NCBI GenBank assembly: GCA_965263155.1
Contig: OZ253586.1
Location: forward strand, 372,001-436,000
Origin: JAAXIE01 sp965263155
GTDB taxonomy: Bacteria; Chloroflexota; Dehalococcoidia; Lucifugimonadales; JAAXIE01
Direction: 5' to 3'
Length of the DNA stretch: 64,000 nucleotides
Shown: one piece after another, positions 24,810 to 33,843 of the stretch
Position numbering within the stretch: position 1 is the stretch's first letter
Layout of the letters: every line of letters starts with the position of its first letter
Notes under the pieces: model-generated
The model's input: only the letters and a program-made list of their open reading frames with translations
Told to the model about the DNA's origin: nothing
Databases searched by the model: none
Program-made: the position numbers and the translations under genes

Positions 24810-25430
24810 ATGGATATGAAGCTGAACGAGCGTGGCCTGATGCCGGCTATCGCACAGGATATCGACACCGGCCAAGTGCTGATGATGGGCTACATGAGCC
24901 CCGGCGCCTTGAAGCGCACTCTGGAAGGCGGCCAAGTGTGGTACTACAGCCGTAGCCGCGAGGACCTGTGGCACAAGGGAGAGGTGTCGGGCAACTACCT
25001 CAACCTCAAGGAAGCGTGGGTGGACTGCGACTCTGACACCATCCTCATGAAGGTCACGCCCGACGGCCCTACCTGTCACACAGGCGAGCCATCCTGCTTC
25101 TTTACCCCTCTTGACGGCATGCCCGAAGGCTTCCATAGCGAGGAGGCTAGCGCCGATATCCTGGAAGAGCTCTTCTCCACCATTCAGGAGCGGAAGCGCG
25201 ACCTGCCCGAAGGCAGCTACACCGCCGAGCTCTTGCGCAGGGGTGTAGGCCGCGTTGCCCAAAAGGTAATCGAGGAAGCTGGAGAGACGGCTCTAGCCGC
25301 CGCCCAAGGCGACACCGACAGCCTTCCCGCCGAAGCCGCCGACCTCCTCTACCACACCCTAGTCCTGCTGGCCGCCTCCGGTGTCACCCCCAACCAAGTG
25401 TGGGAAGAACTGCGCTCGCGCCGACGCTGA
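24810..25430 (+). CDS. hisI: Bifunctional PRA-CH / PRA-PH (HisIE)
   Basis: Carries out the second and third steps of histidine synthesis. Residues 1 to about 110 are phosphoribosyl-AMP cyclohydrolase, with YYSRSREDLWHKGEVSGN and the metal-binding VDCDSDTILMKV and GPTCHTGEPSCF segments. Residues about 115-206 are phosphoribosyl-ATP pyrophosphatase, with YTAELLRRGVGRVAQKVIEE and AAEAADLLYHTLVLLA. A GGGAGG eight bases before the ATG at 24810 sets the start; a GTG at 24801 overlapping the HAD stop is an alternative. It is the last gene of the visible his cluster. Confidence 0.94.
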   Translation: MDMKLNERGLMPAIAQDIDTGQVLMMGYMSPGALKRTLEGGQVWYYSRSREDLWHKGEVSGNYLNLKEAWVDCDSDTILMKVTPDGPTCHTGEPSCFFTPLDGMPEGFHSEEASADILEELFSTIQERKRDLPEGSYTAELLRRGVGRVAQKVIEEAGETALAAAQGDTDSLPAEAADLLYHTLVLLAASGVTPNQVWEELRSRRR

Positions 25431-25576
25431 ATGGGGGCCCCTTGCTTCACGGCTCTGGGCACTAGGATCGAGTTCATGGCCCGAGTGCCGACGGGCCCCA
25501 GCGTACAGGCCCCGAGGGCGTATAGCGGCGGGGATGACTACCAATAATTAATGATATCGCCGATCTTGGTGCGCAT

Positions 25577-26163
25577 CCTTAAGAGCAGCCCGAATGGGCC
25601 GGCACCATCCGCAGACTTCTGCTGTCTGAGGAGTTGTTGGCCCTGCCGGCCCGGTTCGCTGAATTCGTCCAAGTGACCTAGAAGCAGAACCGGCTCGTCA
25701 GGCGATATGGAGGGGCCGCTGGTCGACGTGAGGGGGCGACTCGTCCGGGTGAAGAGGCGACTAGGCCGGATGGAAGGACGCCTCGGAGATCTGGAGGGCA
25801 GCGATTACGAGTGTAAGTTGCGATACGGCTTACTCCATTGGTTCCAACGGCAGTTCGACTTGGACACTGCTTACTTGGCGCTGACCCAAAACGACCCGCT
25901 GGCTCCCCACCTTAGCAGGTCGGCAGCTCGAGCGACGGGTAACGGCCCAATCACTGCGGAAGAGTCCGAAGACCAGTATGTCGCCGACATGATCATGTCG
26001 GACCAAGGCAACCGCCATGTAGTGGTCGAGGCCACCATCACCTTGGGCGAAGACGATATCAACCGGGTGAAACGCCGCGCCAGCATTCTGGCGGGCCGGC
26101 TGGCCGTGGGCACGAATACCAGCTGTAGCTGTCGCCCGAGGGATCAGGTGCGAGAGAACTTGA
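25577..26163 (+). pseudogene. Decayed coiled-coil/PD-(D/E)XK-like gene
   Basis: Pieces in different frames rebuild a protein type common in Chloroflexota: QPEWAGTIRRLLL, SEELLALPARFAEFV (ending in an in-frame TAG), then a coiled-coil VKRRLGRMEGRLGDLEGSDYE in another frame, followed by an intact stretch with EEDQYVAD-type and HVVVEATITLGEDDINRV segments. Near 26110 the frame shifts again, since ARIPAVAVARGIR is in the neighbouring frame and ends at a TGA (26161-26163). An uninterrupted 166-aa frame (25707-26207) covers the central part and might still be made. The 3' end overlaps the convergent NHL gene. Confidence 0.6.
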
Positions 26164-27046
26164 CGACGCGGCGGCCGGGTCCCCAATCGCCGGGTTGGAC
26201 CACATAGAGGTTTTTGTGGGAGTCTACCCAGATTCCGTGGCAGGTCCGCAGTTCTGGGCCTCCCCAACGGGCCAAGCGTTCGCCATCGAGAGTCACGATG
26301 CTGGTCTGGCCGGAGTTGTGCTCCGGGATGTATACAGCATCGTCATCGTCCACGTAAAAGAGAGCTGGGCCGATGAGCTCGGTCTGCCAGATGTCCAGCA
26401 CTTCGCCCTCTTGGCTGAACACCTGCACACGATCACCCTCGCGCTCGGCAACCAATACTCGGCCTTGGCGGTCGATCCACACGCCGTGGGGTAAGGTGAG
26501 GCCGCCCGGCTTGGTGCCAGGTTGGCCCCAGGATAGCAGGTGGCGCCCGTCGGCGGAGAAGCGGTGTACTTGGCAGTTGCCATAACCGTCGGCGATGAAG
26601 ATGTCCCCCGATGGAGCGACGCAGATGCCTGCGGGCAAGTTGAAGGGCCCTCCGGGATGAGTGACATCCTTGTAGGCAGTCGAACTGAGCTCGACAGCGC
26701 CTGAGTCGGAGCGGTAGCCCCTAGTGCCGATGGTCAGTTGCAACTCGCCGTCGGTGGTGAACTTCATGATTTGGCCGTAGTTGCGGTCCACCAGCCAAAC
26801 GAAGTCGTGTGCGTCGATGTAGATGGCGTGGGGGAACTCGAATTGACCAGCGCCCCATGAGCGCAGGTAGGAGCCGTCAGCGGCGAAGACCATCACCGGG
26901 TGCTCCTCGGAGCGGTTGAAGCAGTAGACACGGTCTTGGGAGTCGACGGCCACAGCGGCGGCGCGCATGTCCACGCCCTCCGGGAGTTGGGCCCACTGCT
27001 GGTCCACCTCGTACGTGTATTTCCCGCTACCGACGACAGCAGACAT
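26144..27046 (-). CDS. NHL-repeat beta-propeller protein
   Basis: A 300-aa protein made of about six NHL blades, for example GVDMRAAAVAVDSQDRVYCF, FEFPHAIYIDAHDFVWLVD, FNLPAGICVAPSGDIFIADG, LTLPHGVWIDRQGRVLVAE and ELRTCHGIWVDSHKNLYVV. There is no signal peptide. Proteins of this kind resemble the lyase/propeller part of peptidyl-glycine alpha-amidating enzyme but often act as binding scaffolds or lactonase-like enzymes; no specific function can be given. A GGAGGAG site precedes the ATG. It stands alone, convergent to the decayed gene at 25.6-26.2 kb. Confidence 0.85.
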   Translation of the reverse strand: MSAVVGSGKYTYEVDQQWAQLPEGVDMRAAAVAVDSQDRVYCFNRSEEHPVMVFAADGSYLRSWGAGQFEFPHAIYIDAHDFVWLVDRNYGQIMKFTTDGELQLTIGTRGYRSDSGAVELSSTAYKDVTHPGGPFNLPAGICVAPSGDIFIADGYGNCQVHRFSADGRHLLSWGQPGTKPGGLTLPHGVWIDRQGRVLVAEREGDRVQVFSQEGEVLDIWQTELIGPALFYVDDDDAVYIPEHNSGQTSIVTLDGERLARWGGPELRTCHGIWVDSHKNLYVVQPGDWGPGRRVVKFSRT

Positions 27047-27404
27047 AACGCTTCTCCTCCCAGACAGTTATGGGTTGCCGCATTCTATCGCTGGCGATGT
27101 CTTAGAAACAAGTGCTTGGTCATTGTTTAAGAATGCCCCTTGGTGCGCTGCGAGGGGCAGCAGGATTAGAATGGGGGGCAAACCCTGCTGGGGAGGGACG
27201 GAGCGATTGCCTTTATCGGATAGAGACTATGTACGGGGTAGCCACCCAGCTGCCTGCACCTGCGTGGATTGTAGCCGGCGACGCATGGCGCGTTCCCAGA
27301 GCGGCGGCTTGATTGGGAGGCTGTTCAAGGGCGTGTCGCGCCTGTTGGGGCGGAGGTAGGCCCGGAGCGAGTGTTGGGCTAGGCCTCGGCGAGTGGCGGG
27401 TTGG

Positions 27405-27730
27405 GACTGCTATTTGTAGCGGCCAATCGGCTTGTAGCGGCCGCTCGACAGTCGCTGGATCTGGCTGTGGATTCCTGTCTGCGGAGACTTTTGCACTGCT
27501 GCGGCCGTTTGCGGCAAATTGCGGCAATTTGCGGCCACTCTATGTTATATCTGTTGTTATCTAGTGCCATTTTATTGACATTCTCTGTGTCTTTGGATGC
27601 CCTTCCCGTTGTATTGCGGTACTGATTCGGTTGTATATTATTGCACCGGGATTTGTATCGGCGTAGCTACGAGTCAGCTTTGCGTTGGTCCAAGTGTTGG
27701 GCGCGAGATTATTTTTTGTTGTTTTGTGCC
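27405..27730. repeat. Diverged GTAGC-motif array (possible third copy, inverted)
   Basis: Non-coding DNA with two TTGTAGCGGCC units (about 27416 and 27431), TTTGCGGCAA-type units (about 27508-27535) and a CGTAGCTACGAGTCAGCTTTG stretch near 27662. GAGTCAGCTTTG is also found on the minus strand of the 12.2 kb array. It therefore looks like a diverged copy in the opposite orientation, lacking the strong hairpin. The rest of the 27047-27930 gap shows no gene. Confidence 0.35.
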
Positions 27731-27876
27731 GCGTCATAGCGTGTGGTCGGGGAGTTGCAGGTTGGAATGGGGTCACGGTTTCATCTCCAGACTTGGTTCG
27801 AGCAGGCTAGCGCGGAAGGCCAGTTTTGGTCAACGGGTGGATGTCAGTGGGGGAGGGCGCGGGGATGACGGGTGGG

Positions 27877-27905
27877 GTAGGGGCGGGTTTGGGGCCCGCC
27901 CCTAC
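27877..27905 (-). terminator. GTAGGGGCGGG palindrome, likely PIG-L gene terminator
   Basis: A perfect 11-bp inverted repeat GTAGGGGCGGG / CCCGCCCCTAC with a 7-nt loop, 26 bp after the stop of the minus-strand PIG-L gene. A similar palindrome lies just upstream of the same gene (28763-28793), so it is also a short dispersed repeat. Confidence 0.5.
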
Positions 27906-27930
27906 TTGGTGTTGGGGGGTGGAGGGTTTT

Positions 27931-28719
27931 TTAGCTGACTACGTAGCTTTTGAAGGTTTCGGCGGCGCCCATGCCTGCCTCTTTGCCGGCGTTGACCTTC
28001 CAAGAGCGGACGAAGTCGAAGTGGTCCTCTCCCATGTGACCCACTTGGCTTACGTGCTGCTTGAGGGCCTCCAAGGACTGCTCGACCGTGTCGGTGACGT
28101 CCACCCACTTGTCGGCGTCGTCGCCGCCGAAGGTCATAATCATGAGCTCGCGTATCTTGTGGGGCTCGAAGCCGTCGGCCAGCAGGTCGGGGAAGGTGAG
28201 CCGGTCGCGGGCTGCGGGGAACATGGCAGCCATGGCGGCCTCGCCGGAGGCAAAGTGGTCGGGGTGGCCGATGTAGCCGTGACCCTTCAGGGTGCGCATG
28301 GGCGTCTCGCAAATCATGACATCGGGGCGGTAGCGCCGGATTTCGCGGGCGATGTCCTTGCGGAGTTCTAGGGTAGGCTCCAGCATGGCATCCTCGTAAT
28401 TAAGGAAGACCACGTCCTCCACGCCCAGCACCTTGCAGGCGTTGCGCTGCTCCTGCTGCCGGGTCTCGATCAGCCAGCCAACGTCCACGTTGGGGTCGGG
28501 GCTGCCCTTGCTGCCGTCGGTGCACACCACGTAGACCACCGACATGCCTTGGCGGCACCACTTGGCCACGGTGCCAGCGCAGCCGTACTCCGCATCATCG
28601 GGATGGGCGATCACCACCATGGCCCTCTTATAGTTTTCCTGGGGCTGATAGCCTTCTTCTTCATTAAGGGTCTCTTCATTAAAGGTTTCTTCGGGCTGAC
28701 TGGCTTCCTCTGGGGCCAT
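27931..28719 (-). CDS. PIG-L (LmbE-like) N-deacetylase
   Basis: A zinc-dependent deacetylase of the PIG-L/LmbE family, which removes acetyl groups from GlcNAc-type sugars (as in mycothiol or bacillithiol synthesis) or related substrates. The metal motif AHPDDAE lies near residue 39 and the second histidine motif GHPDHF in the middle; both are intact. The first 32 residues are Glu/Gln-rich and low-complexity, likely disordered. I chose the ATG at 28719, six bases after a GAGGAG; an ATG at 28725 touches the same site. The substrate is unknown and no thiol-biosynthesis partner is adjacent. Confidence 0.9.
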   Translation of the reverse strand: MAPEEASQPEETFNEETLNEEEGYQPQENYKRAMVVIAHPDDAEYGCAGTVAKWCRQGMSVVYVVCTDGSKGSPDPNVDVGWLIETRQQEQRNACKVLGVEDVVFLNYEDAMLEPTLELRKDIAREIRRYRPDVMICETPMRTLKGHGYIGHPDHFASGEAAMAAMFPAARDRLTFPDLLADGFEPHKIRELMIMTFGGDDADKWVDVTDTVEQSLEALKQHVSQVGHMGEDHFDFVRSWKVNAGKEAGMGAAETFKSYVVS

Positions 28720-28762
28720 GCTCATCTCCTCGTCGAATAAGTCTCCAGCTAGGCTAGCACGC

Positions 28763-28793
28763 CCTAGGGGCGGGTTTCAAACCCGGCCCTAGG
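28763..28793. repeat. CCTAGGGGCGGGTTT palindrome
   Basis: CCTAGGGGCGGGTTT and AAACCCGGCCCTAGG form a near-perfect hairpin with a one-base loop centre. It is related to the 27877-27905 palindrome and resembles REP-like elements. It sits between the PIG-L gene start and tRNA-Val. Confidence 0.5.
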
Positions 28794-28892
28794 TGCCGTG
28801 ACTACGTTGACACCACCCCCTGCGCCTTGCTGTAATAGGAGTCCAATTCTACTGGGGCTCCCAAGGCTAGGACTCCTATCTAGGGCTCCTAT

Positions 28893-28966
28893 GGGCGGTT
28901 AGCTCAGCTGGTTAGAGCACCTGCTTTACACGCAGGGGGTCAGAGGTTCGAGTCCTCTACTGCCCA
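28893..28966 (+). tRNA. tRNA-Val (anticodon TAC)
   Basis: Acceptor stem GGGCGGT pairs with ACTGCCC; the D-arm is GCTCAGCTGGTTAGAGC. The anticodon stem CCTGC/GCAGG holds the loop TTTACAC with anticodon TAC (28927-28929). The T-arm is AGAGG-TTCGAGT-CCTCT, and A is the discriminator. CCA is not encoded. It reads GUA and probably other GUN valine codons. Confidence 0.97.
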
Positions 28967-29061
28967 CTCCTTTCGGCCCCCAGCCTCCGACCTAGGCTCC
29001 CTTGTTCGCTTCCTTATATTTGGCACAAAGAATAATGGCTGCTTTGCTAAAGCTAACTGCA

Positions 29062-29090
29062 TTGACAGCAGCCTACCCCGATGCTAGATT
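29062..29090 (+). promoter_or_regulatory. Sigma70-type promoter for the 1526-aa cadherin gene
   Basis: A consensus TTGACA (29062-29067), a 17-bp spacer and TAGATT (29085-29090) predict a start near 29097 and a leader of about 65 nt. In the leader an 8-bp stem CCTACGCC/GGCGTGGG (29106-29128, one G-T pair) may affect translation or RNA stability. Confidence 0.7.
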
Positions 29091-29162
29091 CTCCCAAGCG
29101 TACACCTACGCCATTAAGAGGCGTGGGCTTGCGTCATAAAGATCGGCGAAGTGAGGCGTTGA

Positions 29163-32100
29163 ATGTTGAACCGACCGTCCAAGGCAGCAATAAGACCCTT
29201 TGGCTTGATCATTGCGCTTATGGCGGCTCTAGCCGTCGGCCTGTGGCTGTTGCTGCCAGGTGGGCTCCTCCAAGCGCAGGATGCCACGCTCGACTATGCT
29301 GAGAACGGCACCGACGCTGTCGCAACGTTCACGGCCACTGACCCCGAGAGGGCGATGATCTACTGGTCGCTGCTAGATATGATTCCCTCTGCCCCGCCTG
29401 AGATCGACGGCACGCCTTTGAGAGACGCCGACATAGCAGACGCGGCTGACTTCATGATCAGTGCCAACGGTGTGCTGAGTTTCGTCATTCCGCCCGACCA
29501 CGAGGACGCGGACGATGCTGACGAGGACAACGTATACAACATCGTGGTGGTTGCCTCCGATGACGCGCGCGGCGCTGGAACGGCCGACGATGCCGTCAAT
29601 ATGGCCTATAAGAAGGTGACGGTGACCGTTACCGAGGTGGACGAGCCGGGGATGGTGACCCTGTCTTCGTTGCAGCCCCAGGTTGGGGCTGAGCTGACGG
29701 CCACCCTCACCGACCCCGAAGCTGATTCTCCCGCCGATCTCACGTGGAAGTGGGAAAAGTCCATGGACATGGCGTCTTGGTCCACCATCGACAATGGCAC
29801 CGCTGGCACATACATGCCGCTCGCTGCCCACGTAGGCAGGTACCTACGTATAGTGGCGACCTACGATGACAGCAACGGCGACGAGAGGACCGCTCAGGCG
29901 GTGTCGGCTAACACGGTGCGGACGGAGCCCACTACCGCAGACCCTGAGCCCGTGTTCCCCGACGACTCGGATGCGCGGACCGTAGACGAGAACTCGGCTG
30001 CGGGCGGGAATGTGGGGAAGCCGGTGGCGGCCACGGACACCTCCGACGACGTGGTGACCTACAGCCTGGGCGGAACCGATGAAGACAAGTTTGAGATTGA
30101 CCCGGCCACCGGCCAGATCACGGTGGGAACCAGGGCCATAATGAATCACGAGACGAATCCCACCTACATGGTGACGGTGACGGCCACTGATGCTTCCGGC
30201 GACGCCCCCGCAGCGGAAACTGTGACAATCACAGTCAAGGACTTGAACGAAGCTCCGATGGTGACCGAAGGCGTCACCATGGTGGAACATGCGGAGGACG
30301 ACGCGGACGTTGATACTGACGACGCGACCGCACTGACGGTGACGGGAGCGACTTACACCACCTCTGACCCCGAAGGAGGCACGGTCACTCTGATGGCGAA
30401 AGGCACCGACGGCGACAAGTTCCGTATCTCTGAGGCAGGCGCTCTCACCTTCAAGGATGCGCCCAACTACGAGATGCCAGTGGACTCCAACAGGGACAAC
30501 GCCTACATGGTGACGGTGGTGGCCACCGACGACGGCGTGGAGGCCGACGGGAAGAACAAGATGACCGCCATGCGGGAAGTGACCATCATGGTCACCAACG
30601 TGGAGGAAGACGGGATGGTAACCCTGTCGGCGCAGCAGCCGAAGATAGGAGTTGGGCTGACGGCCAGCGTCACCGACGACCCGGACGGCGGCGTGACCAA
30701 TGTGACCTGGGTATGGGAGCGGGACGACGACCCAGACGACGCCGACCTCAACACCGGCATGGAGGAAGTCATCGAGGGCGCCACGTCGGCGAGCTACACC
30801 CCGACCAAGGATGACGACGGCAAATACCTGAGGGCGATAGCGACGTACACGGACGGAGAGGGCCAAGACATGGCCATGGCAACTTCGGCGAATATGGTGC
30901 AGAAGAGGACGGACAACCCGCCGATGTTCCCCAAGATGGAGACTGGCAAGAGGTCCATACAAGAGGGAATGTCCGGCGCTGTGGGAGACCCCGTTAACGC
31001 CATGGATGAGGACATGGGCCAGGTACTGACCTACAGTCTAAGCGGGGCCAATGCGGGTTCGTTCACTATCATGCAGGACGACCCCTTGACCACTGGTACC
31101 GACGAGAATGAAGGTGGACAGATCAGCGTGAAGTCCGAGGTCAAGCTGGACTACGAGACCAAGAGCACCTACATGGTGACGGTGACGGCCACCGACCCCG
31201 ACAACCTCAAGGCGATGATCGACGTGACTATCAACGTCACCGACATGAACGAAGCGCCGAAAGTGACCGGAGACGCCGAGAAGGACTATGCCGAGAACGG
31301 GACCCGTGCCGTAGCGACCTATAGGGCCACTGACCCCGAGAGGGCGATGATCTACTGGTCGCTGCTAGATATGATTCCCTCTGCCCCGCCTGAGATCGAC
31401 GGCACGCCTTTGAGAGACGCCGACATAGCAGACGCGGCTGACTTCATGATCAGTGCCAACGGTGTGCTGAGTTTCGTCATTCCGCCCGACCACGAGGACG
31501 CGGACGATGCTGACGAGGACAACGTATACAACATCGTGGTGGTTGCCTCCGATGACGCGCGCGGCGCTGGAACGGCCGACGATGCCGTCAATATGGCCTA
31601 TAAGAAGGTGACGGTGACCGTTACCGAGGTGGACGAGCCGGGGATGGTGACCCTGTCTTCGTTGCAGCCCCAGGTTGGGGCTGAGCTGACGGCCACCCTC
31701 ACCGACCCCGAAGCTGATTCTCCCGCCGATCTCACGTGGAAGTGGTATCACTCTTCGTCCCGAAGTGGCGGGTCTGAAATTGATGGGCAGACGGATAATT
31801 CTTACATGCCGCTCGCTGCCCACGTAGGCAGGTACCTACGTATAGTGGCGACCTACGATGACAGCAACGGCGACGAGAGGACCGCTCAGGCGGTGTCGGC
31901 CAATAGGGTGGAAGTGGAACCTGAGGTAAGTACTAACGACCCTGAGCCCGTGTTCCCCGACGACTCGGATGCGCGGACCGTAGACGAGAACTCGGCTGCG
32001 GGCGGGAATGTGGGGAAGCCGGTGGCGGCCACGGACACCTCCGACGACGTGGTGACCTACAGCCTGGGCGGAACCGATGAAGACAAGTTTGAGATTGACC

Positions 32101-33743
32101 CGGCCACCGGCCAGATCACGGTGGGAACCAGGGCCATAATGAATCACGAGACGAATCCCACCTACATGGTGACGGTGACGGCCACTGATGCTTCCGGCGA
32201 CGCCCCCGCAGCGGAAACTGTGACAATCACAGTCAAGGACTTGAACGAAGCTCCGATGGTGACCGAAGGCGTCACCATGGTGGAACATGCGGAGGACGAC
32301 GCGGACGTTGATACTGACGACGCGACCGCACTGACGGTGACGGGAGCGACTTACACCACCTCTGACCCCGAAGGAGGCACGGTCACTCTGATGGCGAAAG
32401 GCACCGACGGCGACAAGTTCCGTATCTCTGAGGCAGGCGCTCTCACCTTCAAGGATGCGCCCAACTACGAGATGCCAGTGGACTCCAACAGGGACAACGC
32501 CTACATGGTGACGGTGGTGGCCACCGACGACGGCGTGGAGGCCGACGGGAAGAACAAGATGACCGCCATGCGGGAAGTGACCATCATGGTCACCAACGTG
32601 GAGGAAGACGGGATGGTAACCCTGTCGGCGCAGCAGCCGAAGATAGGAGTTGGGCTGACGGCCAGCGTCACCGACGACCCGGACGGCGGCGTGACCAATG
32701 TGACCTGGGTATGGGAGCGGGACGACGACCCAGACGACGCCGACCTCAACACCGGCATGGAGGAAGTCATCGAGGGCGCCACGTCGGCGAGCTACACCCC
32801 GACCAAGGATGACGACGGCAAATACCTGAGGGCGATAGCGACGTACACGGACGGAGAGGGCCAAGACATGGCCATGGCAACTTCGGCGAATATGGTGCAG
32901 AAGAGGACGGACAACCCGCCGATGTTCCCCAAGATGGAGACTGGCAAGAGGTCCATACAAGAGGGAATGTCCGGCGCTGTGGGAGACCCCGTTAACGCCA
33001 TGGATGAGGACATGGGCCAGGTACTGACCTACAGTCTAAGCGGGGCCAATGCGGGTTCGTTCACTATCATGCAGGACGACCCCTTGACCACTGGTACCGA
33101 CGAGAATGAAGGTGGACAGATCAGCGTGAAGTCCGAGGTCAAGCTGGACTACGAGACCAAGAGCACCTACATGGTGACGGTGACGGCCACCGACCCCGAC
33201 AACCTCAAGGCGATGATCGACGTGACTATCAACGTCACCGACATGAACGAAGCGCCGGAAATCAGACGGGTCACCTTACAGCCTCGAGCACCTATGTTCC
33301 GCAGCACAGCCACTGAAAGGAGCATACAAGAGAACACGGTGGCTGGTAGTGACATCGGAGCCCCGGTCATGGCCACAGACGCTAATGGCGAAACCTTGAC
33401 CTACACGCTCAGCGGGACAGATGCGGCTTCCTTCGACATCGAGGCAACCACGGGCCAGCTAAAGACCAAGGCCCCCTTGAACTACGAGGCGAAGGACAGC
33501 TACAGGGTCACAGTCACGGCGAGGGACCCGGGCAGACTCTCCGACACTATCACCGTGACCATCGCCGTCACCGATGAGCAGGAGGCAGGGACTGGGGATG
33601 CGTTGCTTGACGAGTATGACCCGAACGGTGACGACACGATAGAGAGGGCGGATATGCGTCGAGCGGTGGCGGACTTCTTCGGGACGTCACCGACGCTGAC
33701 TAGGGCGGATATGCGGCGATTGGTTGCCCTCTACTTCGCTTAG
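29163..33743 (+). CDS. Secreted cadherin-repeat protein with dockerin-like end (1526 aa)
   Basis: A large extracellular protein. Residues 1 to about 40 are a basic N-terminus, hydrophobic core and AQA-type cleavage site. The rest alternates cadherin-like domains (VDENSAAGGNVGKPVAATD, then GQITVGTR and MVTVTATDASG; nine modules by count) with Ig-like modules starting GMVTLS and ending YLRAIATYTDG (four). Asp-rich loops such as ATDPD and DEDN fit calcium binding. Residues of about 55-700 and 720-1365 are nearly identical because of a 1.9 kb DNA duplication. The C-terminus holds YDPNGDDTIERADMRRAVAD, a dockerin/EF-hand-like calcium loop, repeated more loosely. There is no membrane anchor, so it is probably released or held by other surface proteins. 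The membrane-anchored gene at 33844 follows. Confidence 0.88.
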   Translation: MLNRPSKAAIRPFGLIIALMAALAVGLWLLLPGGLLQAQDATLDYAENGTDAVATFTATDPERAMIYWSLLDMIPSAPPEIDGTPLRDADIADAADFMISANGVLSFVIPPDHEDADDADEDNVYNIVVVASDDARGAGTADDAVNMAYKKVTVTVTEVDEPGMVTLSSLQPQVGAELTATLTDPEADSPADLTWKWEKSMDMASWSTIDNGTAGTYMPLAAHVGRYLRIVATYDDSNGDERTAQAVSANTVRTEPTTADPEPVFPDDSDARTVDENSAAGGNVGKPVAATDTSDDVVTYSLGGTDEDKFEIDPATGQITVGTRAIMNHETNPTYMVTVTATDASGDAPAAETVTITVKDLNEAPMVTEGVTMVEHAEDDADVDTDDATALTVTGATYTTSDPEGGTVTLMAKGTDGDKFRISEAGALTFKDAPNYEMPVDSNRDNAYMVTVVATDDGVEADGKNKMTAMREVTIMVTNVEEDGMVTLSAQQPKIGVGLTASVTDDPDGGVTNVTWVWERDDDPDDADLNTGMEEVIEGATSASYTPTKDDDGKYLRAIATYTDGEGQDMAMATSANMVQKRTDNPPMFPKMETGKRSIQEGMSGAVGDPVNAMDEDMGQVLTYSLSGANAGSFTIMQDDPLTTGTDENEGGQISVKSEVKLDYETKSTYMVTVTATDPDNLKAMIDVTINVTDMNEAPKVTGDAEKDYAENGTRAVATYRATDPERAMIYWSLLDMIPSAPPEIDGTPLRDADIADAADFMISANGVLSFVIPPDHEDADDADEDNVYNIVVVASDDARGAGTADDAVNMAYKKVTVTVTEVDEPGMVTLSSLQPQVGAELTATLTDPEADSPADLTWKWYHSSSRSGGSEIDGQTDNSYMPLAAHVGRYLRIVATYDDSNGDERTAQAVSANRVEVEPEVSTNDPEPVFPDDSDARTVDENSAAGGNVGKPVAATDTSDDVVTYSLGGTDEDKFEIDPATGQITVGTRAIMNHETNPTYMVTVTATDASGDAPAAETVTITVKDLNEAPMVTEGVTMVEHAEDDADVDTDDATALTVTGATYTTSDPEGGTVTLMAKGTDGDKFRISEAGALTFKDAPNYEMPVDSNRDNAYMVTVVATDDGVEADGKNKMTAMREVTIMVTNVEEDGMVTLSAQQPKIGVGLTASVTDDPDGGVTNVTWVWERDDDPDDADLNTGMEEVIEGATSASYTPTKDDDGKYLRAIATYTDGEGQDMAMATSANMVQKRTDNPPMFPKMETGKRSIQEGMSGAVGDPVNAMDEDMGQVLTYSLSGANAGSFTIMQDDPLTTGTDENEGGQISVKSEVKLDYETKSTYMVTVTATDPDNLKAMIDVTINVTDMNEAPEIRRVTLQPRAPMFRSTATERSIQENTVAGSDIGAPVMATDANGETLTYTLSGTDAASFDIEATTGQLKTKAPLNYEAKDSYRVTVTARDPGRLSDTITVTIAVTDEQEAGTGDALLDEYDPNGDDTIERADMRRAVADFFGTSPTLTRADMRRLVALYFA
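29333..31259 (+). repeat. 1.9 kb internal direct repeat, first copy
   Basis: The first copy of a long in-frame repeat (offset 1992, then 1998 bp). It equals the second copy except for two short patches: about 29753-29813, encoding a different Ig-domain strand, and about 29911-29941, where the second copy has two extra codons. The rest appears identical base for base. Confidence 0.92.
31325..33257 (+). repeat. 1.9 kb internal direct repeat, second copy
   Basis: The second copy of the repeat. Synonymous sites are also conserved outside the two divergent patches (about 31745-31805 and 31903-31939), which points to recent duplication or gene conversion rather than selection on the protein. Confidence 0.92.
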
Positions 33744-33769
33744 GAAGAAAGGCTCGCTTTTGCCCGGTG

Positions 33770-33809
33770 GTCACGGCAGGACGGGGCGCTAACCCTGACC
33801 TGCCGTGAC
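33770..33809 (+). terminator. 11-bp hairpin between the two surface-protein genes
   Basis: GTCACGGCAGG (33770-33780) and CCTGCCGTGAC (33799-33809) form a perfect 11-bp stem with an 18-nt loop. No T-run follows, so it may be a partial terminator or an RNA-stability element between co-oriented genes. Its CACGGCAGGAC core recurs upstream of the giant cadherin gene at about 46628. Confidence 0.5.
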
Positions 33810-33843
33810 ATAGGTAAACGGATTAGCAAGGAGAATACCAACT

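Noticed and set aside
27097..27360. Small plus-strand frames of 66-130 aa at 27.0-27.4 kb
   Set aside because: They lack ribosome binding sites and family motifs, and the longest extends from inside the NHL gene on the wrong strand.
29844..30962. Long open frames on the minus strand of the cadherin gene (372 aa, and the 374-aa twin at 31836-32960)
   Set aside because: They are shadows produced by the biased codon use of the Asp/Thr/Val-rich repeats. Their Arg/His/Gly-rich products have no domain, and both follow the duplication exactly.
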